Shown here piece by piece: positions 53,810-61,910 of a stretch of DNA of 64,000 nucleotides. Position 1 is the stretch's first letter. The number at the start of each line of letters is the position of its first letter. Source of the stretch: Bauldia sp. (GTDB taxonomy: Bacteria > Pseudomonadota > Alphaproteobacteria > Rhizobiales > Kaistiaceae); contig JAHCJY010000001.1 in assembly GCA_026126065.1 (NCBI GenBank), forward strand, positions 62,001 to 126,000. Direction: 5' to 3'. Under the pieces are notes generated by a model. It did no database searches. It had not been told where the DNA came from and saw only the letters and a program-made list of their open reading frames with translations. Position numbers and translations under genes: made by a program.

Positions 53810-54244
53810 CTACCCCATCGGCACGCGCGGATCGTACGTGCCGACGTTCCAGAACCGGCCCTCTGTGTCGCGACAGCTGAACCCGCGGCCGCCGTGGCTC
53901 TCGTCCTTGATCTCGATGACGATCGGAAAGCCCGCCGCCAGGGCGCGCGCGTACACGGCATCCGCATCCGGCACGACCAGGTATGCAGCCTGCGTCTCCT
54001 TCCCGCCGATTTCGTCGGGCTGGACGATGTTGTCGCCATAGGCGCTCTCGCCGGAATCGCCGCGGACCGATCCGACCATGATGAAGCCGTCGCCGAGCGC
54101 CAGTTCGGCATGGGCGATGTACGCGCCGTCCTCGAAGACGGCATGGCGGGTGAAGCCGAAGACGGTGCAAAGCTGCTCGATCGCCGCTCTGGCGTCGCGA
54201 TAGCGAAGGGTCGGGATGACGTGGCCGATGGACGGATCCGGCAT
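53810..54244 (-). CDS. VOC (glyoxalase/bleomycin-resistance-like) family protein
   Basis: A 144-residue protein with paired beta-alpha-beta-beta-beta modules. Motifs are LRYRDARAAIEQLCTVFGFT, AYIAHAELALGDGFIMVGSV, QAAYLVVPDADAVYARALAA and GRGFSCRDTEGRFWNVGTYD. The metal-binding Glu/His pattern of true glyoxalase I is not fully present, so function is unassigned. It lies at the end of the small unit's terminator. Confidence 0.86.
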   Translation of the reverse strand: MPDPSIGHVIPTLRYRDARAAIEQLCTVFGFTRHAVFEDGAYIAHAELALGDGFIMVGSVRGDSGESAYGDNIVQPDEIGGKETQAAYLVVPDADAVYARALAAGFPIVIEIKDESHGGRGFSCRDTEGRFWNVGTYDPRVPMG

Positions 54245-54318
54245 GTGGCTCTCTCCTTGTTGTTCCCTATTTGTTCACGACAAGACGGTGGATGCAACAA
54301 GAGTCTGCGGCGCACGTA

Positions 54319-54585
54319 CTATGCCTTTCCGCGTTCATTGAGCGCCGCGTGGAGGCGCCGGATTTCGCCGACAAGGCGCGGTATGTCCTGCCGGGCGTTG
54401 GCGATGAAGTCCTGGTCGGCGTGCGTGGCCCCGTGGACGTAGAGGTCCTCCCCGGCCGTGGTGATCACGTCGGCCCCGCCCAAATGATCGCGGCCTTCGA
54501 TCCGCGAGTCCCAGGGCCCGGCAGTCGCGAGACTTGCCCGGCGCTCGATGGCCGCAAGGTCTTCCTCCGAAATCTCAGTCGCCAC
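54319..54585 (-). CDS. Small conserved protein of unknown function
   Basis: An 88-residue protein starting at GTG 54585 with GGAGG five bases upstream. It has SEEDLAAIERRASLATAGPW followed by HADQDFIANARQDIPRLVGE, a pattern common in phage- and plasmid-borne hypothetical proteins (ATxGPW ... FIAxAxxDIPxLV). No function is assigned. The frame continues upstream but only as an unrelated opposite-strand reading. Confidence 0.6.
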   Translation of the reverse strand: MATEISEEDLAAIERRASLATAGPWDSRIEGRDHLGGADVITTAGEDLYVHGATHADQDFIANARQDIPRLVGEIRRLHAALNERGKA

Positions 54586-54666
54586 CAGAACCTCCGTGCG
54601 GATCGGGCGAGCAGTCCCGAACGCCCCGCCCCAATTGCATCGACATTGCACGCTAGCGTCTGCGTC

Positions 54667-55224
54667 ATGAAACACCTTGCCCTCGCAGCCTTCGCCCTTG
54701 TTGCGGCTTCGGCCGCTGCCAACGCCCAGACCTTCGGCGAGCCAACGCTCGGCGGAACCGCCTGCCGCGCCGGAACGGCCGCAAGCATCACCGGTGGTGT
54801 GCTCAACCCCACGATCGTCATCGACGGCTTCGTCGCCGAAACGACGCCCGCGGGGATGATGGCGCGCGCGACCTGCACGATCGCCGTGCCGGTGGACGTG
54901 CCGGAAGGCCGCAGCATCGCGGTGGTCGGCGCCGGCTACCGGCTCGACGCCTCGATCGCCGGCGGCACCACGGCGGCCGTGTCGCTCGAGGCATTCCTCG
55001 CGGGCCAGCAGGCGCCGCCGCTGACGCGCGTCATCGATGGTCCGCGCAGCGGTGCCTTTGTCGGCGCCGCGGTCGTCTCCGCGGCCGACCGCCAGTGGTC
55101 CGCCTGCGGCGCCGACGTGATCGTCCGGATGAACGCCAGCGTCCTTCTCACGGCGGAGAGGGCGGCGCCGTCGACCGTCACCGTCGGGCAACTGCGGATC
55201 AAGCTCGCTTCGCGGGCCTGCTAG
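54667..55224 (+). CDS. Exported protein, DUF4360-like
   Basis: A 185-residue protein with signal peptide (MKHLALAAFALVAASAAANA). The mature part has two or more cysteines (TACRAG, ARATCTI, SACGADV, SRAC) and a beta-sandwich-like pattern of alternating hydrophobics, resembling DUF4360 extracellular proteins. It is probably a periplasmic or secreted protein of unknown function. The ATG at 54667 is the first to give a signal peptide; a long upstream frame is spurious. Confidence 0.65.
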   Translation: MKHLALAAFALVAASAAANAQTFGEPTLGGTACRAGTAASITGGVLNPTIVIDGFVAETTPAGMMARATCTIAVPVDVPEGRSIAVVGAGYRLDASIAGGTTAAVSLEAFLAGQQAPPLTRVIDGPRSGAFVGAAVVSAADRQWSACGADVIVRMNASVLLTAERAAPSTVTVGQLRIKLASRAC

Positions 55225-55270
55225 TTCCGGAGGATCGGCGGGAGGAGTCCACCTTCCGCCGGGGCGGGTC

Positions 55271-56389
55271 CTAGACCCGCATCGGCATCAGCACGAACAG
55301 CGCATTGGCGTCGCCGTCGTCCTGGATGAGCGTCGGCGAGCCGGCGTCGGCCAGCTTGAAGACGGCCGTGTCGGTACGGAGCTGCGCGCCGATGTCGAGG
55401 AGGTATTTTGCGTTGAAGCCGATCTCGATCGGGTCCGACGTGAAATCGACGCCGAGTTCCTCGGTCGCGCTGCCGGAATCGGGGTTGTTGACCGACAGCA
55501 CCAGCCGCCCTTCGCCAAGCGCGAGTTTTACGGCGCGACCGCGTTCCGAGGCGATGGTCGAGACGCGGTCGACGGCCTCGGAAAACTCGCCGCGGCCGAC
55601 CTTCAGCACCTTGTCGTTGTTCTTCGGGATGACCTTCGCGTAGTCGGGGAAGGTGCCGTCGATCAGTTTCGAGGTGAGCACGATGCCGTCGAACGTGACG
55701 CGGATCTTCGTCTCCGACACTTCGACCCGCACCGGCGCGTCGCCGCTGTCGACCAGCTTCTGGATCTCGCCCACGGTCTTCCGCGGCACGATGATGCCGG
55801 GCATCGAGGCCAGCCCCTCGGGCGCGGGAATCTGGGCCTGCGCCAGACGGTGGCCGTCGGTTGCGACCGCGCGCAGCATCTTCACGTCGCCGACCGTCAC
55901 GAGGTGCAGGTAGATGCCGTTGAGATAGTAGCGCGTCTCTTCCGTCGAGATCGCGAACTGCGTCCGCTCGATCAGGTCGCGGAGCTGCGTGCTGGTGACG
56001 GTGAAGGCAACGCGGAACTCACCGGCATTGAGGTCGGGGAAATCGACCTCCGGCAGCATCTGGAGCGAGAACTCCGACCGCCCGGACCGGACCGCGAGCG
56101 TGCGCCCGTCGGTCTGCGCCTCGAGCGCCACTTCCGAGCCTTCCGGCAGTTTCCGAACGATGTCGTAGAGCATGTGCGCCGGCACCGTCGTGCCGCCCGC
56201 GCGAGAGACTTCGGCCGCCACGGTCTCGACGATCTCGAGGTCGAGGTCGGTCGCCTTCAGCGTGAGCGTCGCGCCGTCGCTCTTGAGGAGGACATTGGCG
56301 AGGATCGGGATCGTGTTCCGGCGCTCGACCACGCGGTGTACGTGGTTGAGGGCCTTGAGCAGGTTCGAACGCTCGAGCGTGACGCGCAT
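55271..56389 (-). CDS. dnaN: DNA polymerase III subunit beta (sliding clamp)
   Basis: A 372-residue clamp of three similar domains: MRVTLERSNLLKALNHVHRV at the start, NTIPILANVLLKSDGATLTL, ATDGHRLAQAQIPAPEGLAS, IVPRKTVGEIQKLV, FNAKYLLDIGAQLRTDTAVF and the C-terminal ALFVLMPMRV, which carries the domain that binds polymerase and mismatch-repair peptides. The ATG at 56389 gives the standard N-terminus; a longer frame is unsupported. No dnaA is visible nearby. Confidence 0.95.
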   Translation of the reverse strand: MRVTLERSNLLKALNHVHRVVERRNTIPILANVLLKSDGATLTLKATDLDLEIVETVAAEVSRAGGTTVPAHMLYDIVRKLPEGSEVALEAQTDGRTLAVRSGRSEFSLQMLPEVDFPDLNAGEFRVAFTVTSTQLRDLIERTQFAISTEETRYYLNGIYLHLVTVGDVKMLRAVATDGHRLAQAQIPAPEGLASMPGIIVPRKTVGEIQKLVDSGDAPVRVEVSETKIRVTFDGIVLTSKLIDGTFPDYAKVIPKNNDKVLKVGRGEFSEAVDRVSTIASERGRAVKLALGEGRLVLSVNNPDSGSATEELGVDFTSDPIEIGFNAKYLLDIGAQLRTDTAVFKLADAGSPTLIQDDGDANALFVLMPMRV

Positions 56390-56623
56390 GGTGTCGGCTG
56401 GGGTTTCGTGGCCCGGTTCGGGGTCGGGCCGACTTTTGAAAATGGACCCGACCGTGGCGTGTCCGGACGGCAAAGGCAAGGGAGATCGGGCGCGTTACCC
56501 CCGTCCGGATGATGGGAAGCCGGCCCCGCCGCCGTCTCCACCGATCGGGGCGCAACCCGTTTCCTCCGCGGCCGCTGGATTGCATCCTCCCGGACCAGCA
56601 GCCCCCTCACCGACGGTGCCGAC

Positions 56624-57091
56624 ATGCAGCGCGTGACCATCTCGATCGACGACGACCTGCTCAGCGAACTCGACGCCTTCGCCGGCGAGCGCGGCTATGC
56701 CAGCCGCTCGGAGGCTCTCCGGGACGTCGTGCGGGACTTCCTCGCCTCACGCGCCGCGGACAGTGACGAGCGCTGCGTCGCCACCGTCTCCTATGTCTAC
56801 GACCATGAGCGGCGCGACCTGTCGCGGCGGCTGGCCCAACTCCACCACGATCACCACCACCTGTCGCTCGCCACGCTCCACGTCCATCTCGACCACCATG
56901 ACTGCCTCGAGATCGGCGTCCTCCGCGGCAAGGCGAGCGACGTGCGTGCGCTCGCCAACGCCGTCACGAGCCAGACGGGCGTCCGGCATGGCAGGCTCGA
57001 CGTGATCCCGGAATCGCGGCTGCCGCACATCCATCACGAGCACGGCGGCCATTCCCATGGCGGGGACGGCCGCGGCGACGAACATGCCTAG
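56624..57091 (+). CDS. nikR: Nickel-responsive regulator NikR
   Basis: A 155-residue ribbon-helix-helix regulator. RHH is MQRVTISIDDDLLSELDAFA and SRSEALRDVVRDFL. The ACT-like metal domain supplies the ligands His75 (QLHHDHHH), His86 and His88 (LHVHLDHHD) and Cys94 (DCLEIGVL), equivalent to His76, His87, His89 and Cys95 of E. coli NikR. The C-terminus adds a His-rich tail (HIHHEHGGHSHGG) that could bind extra nickel. It should control nickel uptake; a NikR box lies 16 bases downstream of its stop, before hupE. Confidence 0.93.
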   Translation: MQRVTISIDDDLLSELDAFAGERGYASRSEALRDVVRDFLASRAADSDERCVATVSYVYDHERRDLSRRLAQLHHDHHHLSLATLHVHLDHHDCLEIGVLRGKASDVRALANAVTSQTGVRHGRLDVIPESRLPHIHHEHGGHSHGGDGRGDEHA

Positions 57092-57106
57092 GGATTAGGC
57101 ATCGTC

Positions 57107-57134
57107 GTATGAAATTCGAGCCTTCTCTGCATAC
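57107..57134. promoter_or_regulatory. NikR operator
   Basis: The half-sites GTATGA (57107-57112) and GCATAC (57129-57134) are separated by exactly 16 bases, matching the NikR consensus GTATGA-n16-TCATAC with one mismatch. The site lies between nikR and hupE and should let nickel-loaded NikR repress the permease gene, and perhaps overlap its promoter. Confidence 0.8.
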
Positions 57135-57188
57135 GCGACCGGTGCGATGTTTGGCCGGTTTCATGGCTCCGCCGCCGGGAGGTTTCGC

Positions 57189-57788
57189 TTGTCCTTCGCC
57201 ACGCTCCGCCGCCTCGGCCTGACGGCCGCGCTCGTTCTCCTGCCGTCGGTTGCCTTCGCCCACACGGGCGACCATTCGAGCGGCCTTGCGCATGGCTTCG
57301 CGCACCCGATCACCGGCCTCGACCACATCCTGGCGATGGTGATGGTCGGCATCTTCGCCTGGCAGCTCGGCGGCCGGGCCGTCTGGCTGGTTCCGGCGAC
57401 CTTCGTGGTGGTGATGGCGCTTGGCGGCGTCCTCGGTATTTCCGGCGTCGAGGTGCCGTTCGTCGAGATCGGCATCGCCCTTTCGGTCGTCGTCCTCGGC
57501 GCGGCCGTGGCGTTCGGCGCGAAGGCGCCGCTCGCGGCGGCCATGGCCCTCGTCGGCTTCTTCGCGATCTTCCACGGCCACGCGCACGGCATGGAAATGC
57601 CGGGCGACGCCGGTCGCCTCGCCTACGGAATCGGCTTCATGCTGGGCACCGCGCTCCTCCATCTCGGCGGAATCGCAATCGGCATCGTCATCGGCCGCCT
57701 CGCCGACCGAAACGGCCCGGCGGTGACCCGCGCCGCCGGCGCGCTCGTCGGCGCTGCCGGCGTCGGCATCCTCACCGGCATCATCTAG
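57189..57788 (+). CDS. hupE: HupE/UreJ-family nickel permease
   Basis: A 199-residue membrane protein. A signal-like first helix ending in AFA-HTGD is followed by the family metal motif HPITGLDHILAMVMVGIFAW (His and Asp-His ligands) and HGHAHGMEMPG, with about six helices. HupE/UreJ proteins import nickel (or cobalt) for hydrogenase or urease. I chose TTG at 57189 because GGGAGG is six bases upstream; ATG 57147 adds 14 residues. It is preceded by a NikR operator. Confidence 0.88.
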   Translation: MSFATLRRLGLTAALVLLPSVAFAHTGDHSSGLAHGFAHPITGLDHILAMVMVGIFAWQLGGRAVWLVPATFVVVMALGGVLGISGVEVPFVEIGIALSVVVLGAAVAFGAKAPLAAAMALVGFFAIFHGHAHGMEMPGDAGRLAYGIGFMLGTALLHLGGIAIGIVIGRLADRNGPAVTRAAGALVGAAGVGILTGII

Positions 57789-57903
57789 CAACGCTGGCGG
57801 CGTTCGGCGAGACTTCGGCGCCCGCCTTGACTGCTGCGGGCGCCACGTCCTTTCCTCGCGGAGCGTGCGGCGGCATGGCCGCACCGAACCGAAGGAGAGC
57901 CGG

Positions 57904-58320
57904 ATGGCTTCGCGCCTCAATCCCTATGTCAGCTTCCGCAACTCTGCCCGCGAGGCGATGGAGTTCTACCGGAGCGTCTTCGGCGGCGAACTCGTTCTGA
58001 CGGCGTTTGGCGATGGCGGCATGCCGCATGATCCGTCCGAGAAGGACAGGATCATGCATGGCCAGCTCGAGACTCCCAACGGCTTCACCCTGATGGGCTC
58101 GGACGTGTCGAATTCGATGCCCTACAGCCCGGGCACCAACTACGCGATCTCGCTGTCGGGTGACGACGAGGCCGAGCTGCGTGGCTGGTGGGACAAGCTC
58201 GGCGAGGGCGGTACCGTGACGCTGCCGCTGGAGAAGGCCCCGTGGGGCGACAGCTTCGGCATGGTCAACGACCGTTTCGGGACGAGCTGGATGTTCAACA
58301 TCAGCCCGAAGCGGGCGTAG
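57904..58320 (+). CDS. PhnB-like VOC family protein
   Basis: A 138-residue protein with the PhnB-type pattern LNPYVSFRNSAREAMEFYRS, VFGGELVLTAFGDGGMP, IMHGQLETPNGFTLMGSDVS and WGDSFGMVNDRFGTSWMFNI. PhnB-type VOC proteins form beta-barrels and are often called 3-demethylubiquinone-like in error; their real ligand is unknown. ATG 57904 has GGAG upstream and an unbroken domain. Confidence 0.9.
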   Translation: MASRLNPYVSFRNSAREAMEFYRSVFGGELVLTAFGDGGMPHDPSEKDRIMHGQLETPNGFTLMGSDVSNSMPYSPGTNYAISLSGDDEAELRGWWDKLGEGGTVTLPLEKAPWGDSFGMVNDRFGTSWMFNISPKRA

Positions 58321-58434
58321 CAAGGCAGGCGCCGCCGTCCCTGGCCGCGGCGCCGTCTCACCGCTGTCGAAACGGCACGCCTCTGGCTCCCTGACCTGAA
58401 AACGGTTTGCGCGGTAGAAATCCCCCTGGGTCTT

Positions 58435-59112
58435 CTAGCCGAACGCTGCCAGTTCGGCCGCGGCGCGCCGCAGCAGCCGGTCGTAGGCCGGATCGGTCAG
58501 AAGCTGCGCTGCGATCGCAGCGCCTATCGCCTGGCCGGCGGCGACGTCGCTCGGCCAGTGGAAGCCGCAGGCGATGCGGCTCAGGCCGTAGTCCGCCCCG
58601 CGGGCGCGAAGCTCGGCGCCGCGTTCCGGCAGCAGCGCGGCCAGGACGATCGCCCAGGCCTGCCCGATGGCCGCGTGGCCGGACGGATAGGAGCGTTGCG
58701 CGGCGAGGAACAGCGTGCCGCCGCAACGGCGCAGATAGGCATCGACGGCGTAGGGCCGGGTGCGGGGGAAGACGCCCTTCGCCTCGGCGATCGCGCGGCT
58801 CACCGCGGCCTGTACCGCGTCAAGGACGCGTTCCGTCGCCGGCAGGGTATCGTCGGCGAAGCCGTCGCCGAGGACAACGTTGAAGGCAAGGAACGGGTCG
58901 AGCACGCGGTCACGGTTCGCCTGCGCCAGTCTGTCCGCGTCGAACGCGACGGCAACGCCGGCCCGGTCCACGGCGTCCGCCGTGGTGCCCGGCCCCGGCG
59001 GTGGCGACAGATCGGCCTGCGCCAACGCGGGGTCGGCGATCGCCACGACAAGCGCGGCCGCGAGAATCGTCATCCCCCAGCGGAAGTGACGCCCAGAGCG
59101 ATGCGACTTCAC
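58435..59112 (-). CDS. Class A acid phosphatase (PAP2-like), exported
   Basis: A 225-residue enzyme. Signal peptide: positively charged KSHRSGRHFRWG, then MTILAAALVVAIADPALA. The motif set of non-specific acid phosphatases is present: VFPRTRPY, SYPSGHAAIGQAWAI and LSRIACGFHWPSDVAAG, giving the K/R-PSGH-R-H-D pattern. It hydrolyses organic phosphates in the periplasm. I chose GTG 59112; ATG 59073 is a shorter alternative. A divergent ATP-grasp-like gene lies upstream. Confidence 0.85.
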   Translation of the reverse strand: MKSHRSGRHFRWGMTILAAALVVAIADPALAQADLSPPPGPGTTADAVDRAGVAVAFDADRLAQANRDRVLDPFLAFNVVLGDGFADDTLPATERVLDAVQAAVSRAIAEAKGVFPRTRPYAVDAYLRRCGGTLFLAAQRSYPSGHAAIGQAWAIVLAALLPERGAELRARGADYGLSRIACGFHWPSDVAAGQAIGAAIAAQLLTDPAYDRLLRRAAAELAAFG

Positions 59113-59423
59113 GACGGCACGGCCCCGATCATCTGCGCTTCCCGACGTTCGATCTCGATGTCGGCTTCCATCCGTCGGGCGACATTCGCAACCGCATCCT
59201 CTCGGGTCTTTGCGTTCTCCACAACCGAGGCGTCGACGTGCCGAGACCACGATCTCCGTCGATCCGAACAAGCGTCCTCACGGGCCGTTTGCGCGCTTTG
59301 GCCTGACCTTCCAGGCGCGCCGCGCCACCGGCTCCGGCAACGAAACCTTCCCGTCGCATTTTGCTTGCCGGGCGCTTCGTCGCTACGAACGATGCCCCAG
59401 CGGCGCTTCCCGGGGGAGAGGCA
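59113..59423. other. Gap between divergent phosphatase and ATP-grasp-like genes
   Basis: About 310 bases hold no secure gene. A minus-strand frame of some 37 codons (GTG near 59222, ending VARRMEADIEIERREAQMIG) would stop at 59109 and overlap the phosphatase GTG, but it has no ribosome site and unusual codon use, so I do not call it. The promoters of both genes should lie here. Confidence 0.4.
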
Positions 59424-60335
59424 TTGTCCGTAGCGACCCATGACCGGCGTCTCGCCGCCCGTTTCGGCCGGTTCATGAAGGAGCCCGGAAAGCGCCTTCA
59501 CGCATACTGGCTGATGCTCCGTGGCGCCGTGCCCTACCACGTGGCCTACGCGCTTCGGCGCCCTTTCGCGCCCGAACCGCGCACGCTGCACTTCTTCCCC
59601 GGCCTGCCGGCGCAGTCCAACTCGACGATCCTCCGCGTTTGCAAGGTGCGTGGCATCAGGGTCGCGGTGGGAACGCCGGACAACCGCCCGCTGATGTACT
59701 GGGAGGACGAGACGGTCAACCGGACGCCGGCGCCGCCGGGCGCGCTCAACGGCGCCTGCACCGACATCCGGAAGTCCACCGTCGACCGCGTCCACCGGGA
59801 GGTGTTCGGCTATTCCGCCGCGATCGACCCGTTCGTCTTCGACGGCGCGATCGTCGAGAAGTCCGAGGAGAACGCCGCCCGTGACGGCGTCATCCTCGCC
59901 GGACCGCTTGCGTCGACCCGGCCCGGAAAGGTCTACCAGCGGCTCATCAGCAACAATCGGGGCGACGTGCTGGAGGAACTTCGGATCGCCGTCGTGTTCG
60001 GCACGATTCCGCACGTCGTCATCTGCTGGAAAGCGGCCGCCGTGCGTTTCGTGCGGATCGCCAACCGGGCCGGCCTCGTCGAACCTTCGAAGGTCCTTTC
60101 CGCCGGCGAGATGGAGCGGATCGCGGCCTTCTGCGCCGCGCTGGGCCTTGACTGCGGCGAACTCGACGCCATCCGCGATCCGGCCGACGGCCGGCTGTAC
60201 ATCCTCGACGCCAACAAGACTCCGATCGGCCCGGCGCGGGTGCTGCCGCTGTGGCAGACGCTCCGCTCCGTGGCGCTCATCGGGCAGGCTCTGGACCGGC
60301 TCTGGCTGCGACCGGACGGCCGGCCGTCCTCCTAG
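59424..60335 (+). CDS. ATP-grasp-like protein of unknown function
   Basis: A 303-residue protein. The C-terminal half has FCAALGLDCGELDAIRDPAD and GRLYILDANKTPIGPA, a pattern of ATP-grasp enzymes where Glu/Asp and Asn residues bind metal-ATP. The N-terminal half begins MKEPGKRLHAYWLMLRGAVP after about 17 residues and has RTLHFFPGLPAQSNSTILRV, found in some hypothetical proteins near glycan or peptide loci. TTG 59424 is chosen because GGAG lies five bases upstream; TTG 59361 would add 21 residues. Substrate unknown. Confidence 0.6.
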   Translation: MSVATHDRRLAARFGRFMKEPGKRLHAYWLMLRGAVPYHVAYALRRPFAPEPRTLHFFPGLPAQSNSTILRVCKVRGIRVAVGTPDNRPLMYWEDETVNRTPAPPGALNGACTDIRKSTVDRVHREVFGYSAAIDPFVFDGAIVEKSEENAARDGVILAGPLASTRPGKVYQRLISNNRGDVLEELRIAVVFGTIPHVVICWKAAAVRFVRIANRAGLVEPSKVLSAGEMERIAAFCAALGLDCGELDAIRDPADGRLYILDANKTPIGPARVLPLWQTLRSVALIGQALDRLWLRPDGRPSS

Positions 60336-61105
60336 CCCGTCGCGAAGCCCGAGCGGTGCGCCCAGCCTGTCATGCGCCGCTCGATCACAGCCATCACCGC
60401 GTACATCAGGATGCCCTGCACGGCGAGGACGACGAGGCAGGCATAGACGAGCGGGATGACGAACTGCGCCTGTGCCTGCAGCATCAGATGGCCGATGCCG
60501 TGGTTGGACGCGATGCTCTCGGCGATCACGGAGCCCACGAAGGCGAGTGTGATTGCGACCTTCAGCGATGCGAAGAAATAGGGCAGCGCCCGCGGGATGC
60601 CGACCTTGCGCATGATGTCGAGCTTCGACCCGCCGAGCGCGCGCAGCACGTCCTCCATCTCGGGTTCGATCGTGGCGAGCCCCGTCGCGACGTTCACGAC
60701 GATCGGGAAGAACGAGATCAGGAAGGCCGTGACGATGGCCGGAATCTCGCCGGTGCCGAACCACAAAGCGAGGATCGGCACGACCGCGACCTTCGGAATC
60801 GCGTTGAAGCCGATCATCAGCGGGTAGATGCCGGAGTAGAGCGTCCGCGAGGCGCCGATCAGGAGGCCAAGCCCGAGGCCGAAGGCGACGGCAAAGCCGA
60901 AGCCCGCCAGCGTCGTGCCCAGAGTGTAGAGCGACTCCTTCCACAGTGCGTTGGCGTACCTGCCGAGCGCTGCCCAGACCGCCGCCGGAGTCGGCAGCAG
61001 GAAGGGCGGGATGTCGAAGACCTCGATCGCCCCCTGCCAGCCCGCGATGAGGAGCACGAGGAAGGCGACCGGCGCGAAGATGCGGATGGCAAGGATGCGG
61101 TTCAA
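60332..61105 (-). CDS. NitT/TauT-type ABC transporter permease
   Basis: A 257-residue membrane protein with about six helices and the EAA loop in EDVLRALGGSKLDIMRKVGI, then PRALPYFFASLKVAITLAFV. This is the SsuC/TauC family. It is the last gene of a three-gene operon with an ATPase and a binding protein; gene order binding protein-ATPase-permease is the one usual for this class. It overlaps the convergent ATP-grasp-like gene by four bases. Confidence 0.88.
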   Translation of the reverse strand: MNRILAIRIFAPVAFLVLLIAGWQGAIEVFDIPPFLLPTPAAVWAALGRYANALWKESLYTLGTTLAGFGFAVAFGLGLGLLIGASRTLYSGIYPLMIGFNAIPKVAVVPILALWFGTGEIPAIVTAFLISFFPIVVNVATGLATIEPEMEDVLRALGGSKLDIMRKVGIPRALPYFFASLKVAITLAFVGSVIAESIASNHGIGHLMLQAQAQFVIPLVYACLVVLAVQGILMYAVMAVIERRMTGWAHRSGFATG

Positions 61106-61133
61106 TGCGCCTCCGCCCGGCCGTGCTGTGCGG

Positions 61134-61910
61134 TCATGGGCGCGCCCGGACGATGTGGCTGCGGAGGTCCTGGACGGTCGCCGAGAACCCCGGGGTGAAG
61201 GTGACGTCGAGTTCGCGCGGCCGCGGCAGCGTGTTCTGATGCGTTGCCACGATCCGGCCCGGGCGCGCCGACATCACGAAGATCGTGTCGGCGAGGAACA
61301 CCGCCTCTCTGAGGTCGTGCGTGACGAGGACCACCGTCATCCGGCGCTGTGCATGGAGGTCGCGGATGACGCACCACAATTCCTCGCGGGTGAAGGCGTC
61401 GAGCGCACCGAAAGGCTCGTCGAGCATCAGGAGTTCCGGCTCGTGGATCAGCGCCCGGCAGAGCGCGGCGCGCATCTGCATGCCGCCGGAGAGCTCCCAC
61501 GGGTATTTGTCGCCCGCGCCGGCAAGGCCGACCGAGGCAAGGAGCGCGTCGGCGCGGGCGCGGTATTCGGCGCGGTTCCGGCGCATCCGACGCCGGTGCG
61601 GCTGCACGATCTCGAGCGGCAGGAGGATGTTCTCGCGAGTCGTGCGCCAGGCAAGCAGGGTCGGCGCCTGGAACGCCATGCCGGCGATCTTCACCGGCCG
61701 GTCGACCGGTTCGCCGCCGAGGAGCACCGCGCCCCCTTGCGGAAACTGCAGCCCTGTCGCCAGCTTCATCAGCGTGGACTTGCCGCAGCCGGACGGGCCG
61801 ACGACCGCGGCAAACGCGCCGCGGTCGATCTTCATGGTGAGCCTGTCGACGGCGGGGGCGCCCGTCCCGCCATAGGCGAAACGGACGTCCTCGAGCGCAA
61901 CAAAACTCAT
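61134..61910 (-). CDS. NitT/TauT-type ABC transporter ATP-binding protein
   Basis: A 258-residue ATPase. Walker A is VVGPSGCGKSTLMKLATGLQ, Q-loop AFQAPTLLAW, signature ELSGGMQMRAALCRAL, Walker B ELLMLDEPFGALDAF and H-loop VTHDLREAVFL. It powers uptake by the neighbouring permease and binding protein. Its start overlaps the binding-protein stop by four bases (ATGA). The signature contains SGGMQMR, a usual NitT/TauT variant. Confidence 0.9.
   Translation of the reverse strand: MSFVALEDVRFAYGGTGAPAVDRLTMKIDRGAFAAVVGPSGCGKSTLMKLATGLQFPQGGAVLLGGEPVDRPVKIAGMAFQAPTLLAWRTTRENILLPLEIVQPHRRRMRRNRAEYRARADALLASVGLAGAGDKYPWELSGGMQMRAALCRALIHEPELLMLDEPFGALDAFTREELWCVIRDLHAQRRMTVVLVTHDLREAVFLADTIFVMSARPGRIVATHQNTLPRPRELDVTFTPGFSATVQDLRSHIVRARP

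Noticed and set aside
59109..59224. Small minus-strand gene upstream of the phosphatase
   Set aside because: Its stop overlaps the phosphatase GTG in an operon-like way, but it lacks a ribosome site and has codon use poorer in GC3 than neighbours. Not enough support to call it.
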